A stretch of DNA of 64,000 nt. Origin: CAYSWV01 sp964434865. GTDB taxonomy: Bacteria > Cyanobacteriota > Cyanobacteriia > Thermostichales > Thermostichaceae. Made by a program: the position numbers and the translations under genes. This document shows positions 60,573-64,000 of the stretch, in pieces; position 1 is the first letter of the stretch, and each line of letters begins with the position of its first letter. The DNA lies in the NCBI GenBank assembly GCA_964434865.1, contig CAYSWV010000019.1:13266-77265 (forward strand). The letters run 5' to 3'. The notes under the pieces were generated by a model that was given only the letters and a program-made list of their open reading frames with translations, did not search any database and was not told where the DNA came from.

Positions 60573-62603
60573 ATGAGTGACCATACCTTTGCGGCTCCCC
60601 CTACCCCTTGGTCGAGTTCATTGGCAGAGCCATCCATTCACCCCACATCCTATGTGCATGAGTTTTCCAATGTGATTGGTGATGTTTATATTGCTGCCAA
60701 TGTATTGGTGGCGCCGGGCACCTCGATTCGGGCTGATGAAGGGTATCCCTTCTATGTGGGAGCTGGATCGAATATCCAGGATGGGGTAGTGATCCATGGT
60801 CTAGAGCAAGGCCGAGTGTTGGGAGACGATGGCCACCAATATTCAGTTTGGATTGGTCAAAATAGCTCCATTACTCATATGGCCTTGATTCATGGGCCTT
60901 CCTATGTGGGCAGTGATTGCTTTATTGGTTTCCGTTCCACTGTCTTTAATGCTCGCATTGGTGATGGTTGTATTGTAATGATGCATGTCTTGATCCAGGA
61001 CGTTGATATTCCCCCTGGCAAGTATGTGCCCTCTGGATCCATCATTACCACTCAGCAACAAGCCGATCGACTCCCTGATGTGCAAGATCAAGATATTCAT
61101 TTTGCTCGACATGTCATCGGGATCAACAATGCTTTGCGAGAAGGTTATCACTGTGCTGAAAATCTTGTTTGCATTGCCCCCATCCGCAACGAAATTGAAA
61201 CCAGCTCAACTGTCAACGGAGGAAATCGAGTGTCTGGACCCACCTATCACCCTGACTCAGGTCAACGCCTCACTCCTGAAGTACAGAACCAGATCCGGCA
61301 ATTACTGGCTCAAGGCTACCGCATTAGTCTCGAATATGCTGATGAACGTCGCTTCCGCACTAGTTCCTGGAAAAGTGCAGCGGCCATCACGAGTACGCAT
61401 AGTTCTGATGTGTTGCAGGCCGTTGAGTCTGTGTTAGCTGAGCACGATGGTGTTTATATTCGTTTGATTGGGGTGGATGCCCAAGCTAAGCGTCGAGTGC
61501 TTGAGCAGATCATTCAGTATCCTGATCGCCGTCCCCTCCAACCCACTCTCAAGCCCAGCACTCCAGGGGCAACTTACACGCCCTCAGCCCCTCAAACCAA
61601 CGGTTCAGCTAGCCGTGATATCCAAACCAAAATCCAACAATTACTGGCTCAGGGATATCGCATTGGATTAGAATTTGCCGATCAACGCCGCTTCCGCACC
61701 AGCTCTTGGACCAGTGGCCCCACCATTCAAGCCACCCAGGCCTCAGAGGTCATGGCAACGGTTTCTCAAGTGATAGCTGAGCACTCTCATGAGTATGTTC
61801 GCTTGTTAGGTATTGATACTCGGGCTAAGCGCCGTGTGTGTGAACAGGTCATCCATTATCCAGGTCGTCAACCGACATCAATAGCCGCCCCCTCCTCCCC
61901 CTCTCCTGCTCCTACAGCCAGTTTCCAGACACCTGCTAGTCCTGTTGCTGGCGATCTGGCTCAACAAGTTCAGCAACTATTGGCTCAAGGTTATCGGGTG
62001 GGATTAGAGTTTGCTGATCAGCGCCGCTTCCGCACCAGCTCTTGGACCAGTGGCCCAGTCATTCAATCTCAGCAAAGTGCTGAAGTATTAGCTATCCTGC
62101 AGGCTGCCATGACGGATCATGCTCAAGAGTATATTCGCTTGATTGGGATTGATCCGAAAGCCAAACGGCGCATATTGGAGAGTGTGATTCACTATCCCAG
62201 TGGGATGAATGGGCACCCTCATAGCATGAAATCTAATGGTATAGGGTCGGGGTACAGTCATAGTAATGGAACCACGGCACCCCCACCATCTACATCTGAA
62301 TCGATGAGACCCTCAACAGGATCGGCAGGGCGGTTAAAGTCGGATGCCCTAGATGCTGTTCGGCGGTTGTTGATGCAGGGTTATCGGATTGGCACTGAGC
62401 ATGCTGATGAACGCCGCTTCCGCACCAGTTCTTGGAAGAGCTGTAGTCCCATTTCAACGACTCGTGAACCTGAGGTGGTGGCTGCCTTGGAGGCCTGCTT
62501 GGAGGATCACAAAGGGGAATACGTTCGGCTCATTGGCGTTGATCCAGCCCAAAAGCGACGAGTCTTTGAACAGATTATCCAGAATCCTAAACGAGCTAGC
62601 TAG
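60573..62603 (+). CDS. ccmM: Carboxysome scaffold CcmM with active-type gamma-carbonic anhydrase and four RbcS-like domains
   Basis: A 676-residue protein that condenses Rubisco into the carboxysome core. Residues about 15-205 form a left-handed beta-helix gamma-carbonic anhydrase with zinc-type histidines (VVIHGL, THMALIHGP) and the Cys pair in YHCAENLVCIAP that in active homologues forms a disulfide. Four Rubisco small-subunit-like domains follow (starting about 235, 348, 460 and 590), each with LL-QGYRI-xE and RRFRTSSW, joined by Ser/Pro/Thr-rich linkers. Many homologues have three, some up to five. An internal start (see 61218-61232) should give the short form. ATG 60573 lies after a gap and a 276-bp spacer. 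Confidence 0.97.
   Translation: MSDHTFAAPPTPWSSSLAEPSIHPTSYVHEFSNVIGDVYIAANVLVAPGTSIRADEGYPFYVGAGSNIQDGVVIHGLEQGRVLGDDGHQYSVWIGQNSSITHMALIHGPSYVGSDCFIGFRSTVFNARIGDGCIVMMHVLIQDVDIPPGKYVPSGSIITTQQQADRLPDVQDQDIHFARHVIGINNALREGYHCAENLVCIAPIRNEIETSSTVNGGNRVSGPTYHPDSGQRLTPEVQNQIRQLLAQGYRISLEYADERRFRTSSWKSAAAITSTHSSDVLQAVESVLAEHDGVYIRLIGVDAQAKRRVLEQIIQYPDRRPLQPTLKPSTPGATYTPSAPQTNGSASRDIQTKIQQLLAQGYRIGLEFADQRRFRTSSWTSGPTIQATQASEVMATVSQVIAEHSHEYVRLLGIDTRAKRRVCEQVIHYPGRQPTSIAAPSSPSPAPTASFQTPASPVAGDLAQQVQQLLAQGYRVGLEFADQRRFRTSSWTSGPVIQSQQSAEVLAILQAAMTDHAQEYIRLIGIDPKAKRRILESVIHYPSGMNGHPHSMKSNGIGSGYSHSNGTTAPPPSTSESMRPSTGSAGRLKSDALDAVRRLLMQGYRIGTEHADERRFRTSSWKSCSPISTTREPEVVAALEACLEDHKGEYVRLIGVDPAQKRRVFEQIIQNPKRAS
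61218..61232 (+). promoter_or_regulatory. Internal ribosome-binding site and GTG start within ccmM
   Basis: GGAGGA at 61218-61223 is followed after six bases by an in-frame GTG (codon 220) just before the first RbcS-like domain. Synechococcus elongatus PCC 7942 makes the short M35 form of CcmM from an internal start in the same place. Here it would yield a 457-residue protein with four RbcS-like domains and no anhydrase. Confidence 0.8.
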
Positions 62604-62650
62604 CCTGGCCCCTGTTGAACCCCAAGGAGTACTTCACTCAAGAAGGCCTT

Positions 62651-63217
62651 ATGCCAATACCCTTCCCCTTGCTAGATCCCTTAAGTGAGACTGTGTTCAT
62701 CCAAAGTGGGGATGTAGTTATCGATCACAGTGCTAAAATCGCTCCTGGCGTCTTGCTACAAGCTGATCCAGGGAGTCGAATCGAGATTGGTTCTGGGGTT
62801 TGCATTGGTATGGGTTCGATTATTCATGCCCACGATGGAACCTTAACGTTTGAACCTGGGGCCACTTTGGGGGTTGGTGTCTTAGTGGTGGGCCAAGGAA
62901 CCATAGGCCAGTTAGCCTGTGTGGGATCCTACAGCACGGTGTTCGATTGCTCAATTGATACCGGACATATTGTTCCTCCGGGGTCTTTAGTGGGAGAGGC
63001 AGGTCGGGATCTAGAGTTAGACTCAGAGCATTCAACATCTGACCCTGTCACTGAAACAGACCCCCTACTTCAGTCCGCTAACACGGCCCAGGTTGATGAC
63101 CCCACCGCCATCAGCCAGAACGGTCAAAGCCACCCCAAACGTTTGATTCCAGGCCGATCTCACTTAAACCGGATCTTAGTTAAGATCTATCCCCATCGCC
63201 AATTTTCGGATACCTAG
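62651..63217 (+). CDS. ccmN: Carboxysome adaptor CcmN
   Basis: A 188-residue protein. The N-terminal left-handed beta-helix (FIQSGDVVIDHSAKIAPGVL, SRIEIGSGVCIGMGSIIHAH) binds CcmM. A flexible acidic linker (about 125-165) follows, and the amphipathic C-terminal encapsulation peptide (HLNRILVKIYPHRQF) recruits shell proteins. ATG 62651 has AGAAGG just upstream and gives the expected start MPIPFPLLDPL; a TTG 36 bases before is unlikely. It starts 47 bp after ccmM. Confidence 0.94.
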   Translation: MPIPFPLLDPLSETVFIQSGDVVIDHSAKIAPGVLLQADPGSRIEIGSGVCIGMGSIIHAHDGTLTFEPGATLGVGVLVVGQGTIGQLACVGSYSTVFDCSIDTGHIVPPGSLVGEAGRDLELDSEHSTSDPVTETDPLLQSANTAQVDDPTAISQNGQSHPKRLIPGRSHLNRILVKIYPHRQFSDT

Positions 63218-63247
63218 CCTAAGATAAAGCTGTGCTAGGAGATCTTT

Positions 63248-63979
63248 ATGTCCCAGTCGTCACTTGGTTTGATTGAAACACGGAGCTTTCCTGTGATTGT
63301 CAGGATTGCAGATGGAATGCTGAAGTCTTCTGGAGTCAGTTTGATCGGATTTGAAAAAACTCAATCAGGCTACTGTACGGCTGTGGTTCGAGGGGGGATT
63401 GCTGATGTTCGCATTGCCATTGAAGCTGGGGCTGAAGTTGCCCAGGAGTTTGAACAAGAGATTTCCAGTTTAGTGATCCCTCGACCCATGCCTAATCTAG
63501 ATGTCGTGCTACCTATTAGTAGTCGATTATCTGAACTAGCTGAGCGCAATGGGTATAGTCGGGTGAGTCGTCAAGCAGTAGGCTTACTAGAAACTCGTGG
63601 CTTTCCGGCTATGGTAGGGGCTTGTGATGCGATGCTCAAAACAGCTGAAGTTCAATTAGTCGCTTATGAAACGATTGGTAATGGTCTCTGTACCGGCATT
63701 GTCCGGGGATCGGTGGCTAATGTTGCCATTGCGATTGAAGCCGGTATGTATGAAGCCGATAGAATTGGTGAGTTGAACGCCATTGCTGTGATTCCTAGAC
63801 CCCTTGATGATCTGGAACAAGTGCTACCTGTGGCCAGTTGCTTTATTTCAGAGCCTGTTCAGATTCCTGTCATGATGCCTGAAAAGCAAACCGAAGAAGT
63901 CCATCAATTAGCACAAGACTCATCGTCAACTTATCTAGAAGAGCCGTTGAACTATCCCCCTGATGGGAAACCTTCTTAG
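63248..63979 (+). CDS. ccmO: Carboxysome shell pseudohexamer protein CcmO (tandem BMC)
   Basis: A 243-residue protein with two BMC domains (about 5-90, starting LGLIETRSFPVIVRIAD, and about 110-195, starting VGLLETRGFPAMVGACD) and an acidic C-terminal tail of about 40 residues. It is needed for shell formation in beta-carboxysomes. GGAGA precedes ATG 63248. It is the last gene seen of the ccmK2K1LMNO operon; the window ends 21 bp after it. Confidence 0.95.
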   Translation: MSQSSLGLIETRSFPVIVRIADGMLKSSGVSLIGFEKTQSGYCTAVVRGGIADVRIAIEAGAEVAQEFEQEISSLVIPRPMPNLDVVLPISSRLSELAERNGYSRVSRQAVGLLETRGFPAMVGACDAMLKTAEVQLVAYETIGNGLCTGIVRGSVANVAIAIEAGMYEADRIGELNAIAVIPRPLDDLEQVLPVASCFISEPVQIPVMMPEKQTEEVHQLAQDSSSTYLEEPLNYPPDGKPS

Positions 63980-64000
63980 TGACTTATGAGGCTTAGTGAC

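Overview
The window reads as chromosomal DNA of a beta-cyanobacterium. It carries a beta-carboxysome operon (ccmK2-K1-L-M-N-O), cytochrome cM, phytol-kinase-like and geranylgeranyl-reductase-like enzymes, a GGPP synthase, a PilM-N-O-Q set and cyanobacterial-type multi-PAS kinases. I cannot name the genus. There are six runs of exactly 100 N (scaffold gaps); four of them have repeated sequence on their flanks, so their real lengths are unknown. I found no CRISPR array, insertion sequence, rRNA operon or ordinary tRNA gene.

The most unusual region is 3.04-6.64 kb. Five consecutive non-coding units (3100-3837) share one frame: a G/C-rich outer stem, a conserved internal loop (5' side CCYWAC, 3' side ACTTG), an inner AAGCT/AGCTT stem and, inside it, a variable module. 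Two modules are near-complete tRNA cloverleaves (Thr-GGU-like and a Pro-UGG-like one with a long variable arm). One looks like a circularly permuted tRNA with an encoded CCA. One begins with an exact copy of the helix 69/71 segment of 23S rRNA. Directly downstream are an AAA+ ATPase and a protein with a helical-repeat region followed by a VWA domain, which I read as a Ro60/Rsr (TROVE)-like protein. I interpret the whole as a Y RNA array with its Ro-like partner and a dedicated ATPase. Y RNAs and tRNA-mimicking YrlA RNAs are known in bacteria; a tandem array with different tRNA topologies and an rRNA mimic is, as far as I know, not described.

Region by region: 0-3 kb tgt, a small Tat-signal protein, a short CDF transporter; 3-6.6 kb the Y RNA/Ro locus; 6.7-12.4 kb a family 9 glycosyltransferase, a DegT-type aminotransferase and phosphoketolase; 12.5-20.6 kb a low-density stretch with a GST, a decayed antitoxin, other decayed small genes, a DRE-TIM lyase, duplicated CheY-like regulators and small unknown proteins; 20.6-30 kb an ArsA-like protein, ATP sulfurylase, TPR protein, ChlP-like oxidoreductase, polysaccharide export protein, phytol-kinase-like protein, cytochrome cM and a GH3 protein; 30-41.7 kb an M50 pseudoprotease, DinG-like protein, gatB, a Ca2+/H+ antiporter, crtE and a UDP-GlcNAc 2-epimerase; 42-48.3 kb a three-gene two-component cluster with 4-bp overlaps; 48.5-58.2 kb a large unknown protein, a haem-motif protein, the pil genes and an FTR1 permease; 59.2-64 kb the carboxysome operon.

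A recurring theme is short tandem duplication. In-frame arrays lie inside a Tat protein (5-residue unit), a PNH-repeat protein and a PAS domain of the large kinase. A 10-bp duplication has frameshifted an antitoxin gene. Non-coding minisatellites flank the gaps. GATC tetranucleotides are conspicuously frequent throughout.
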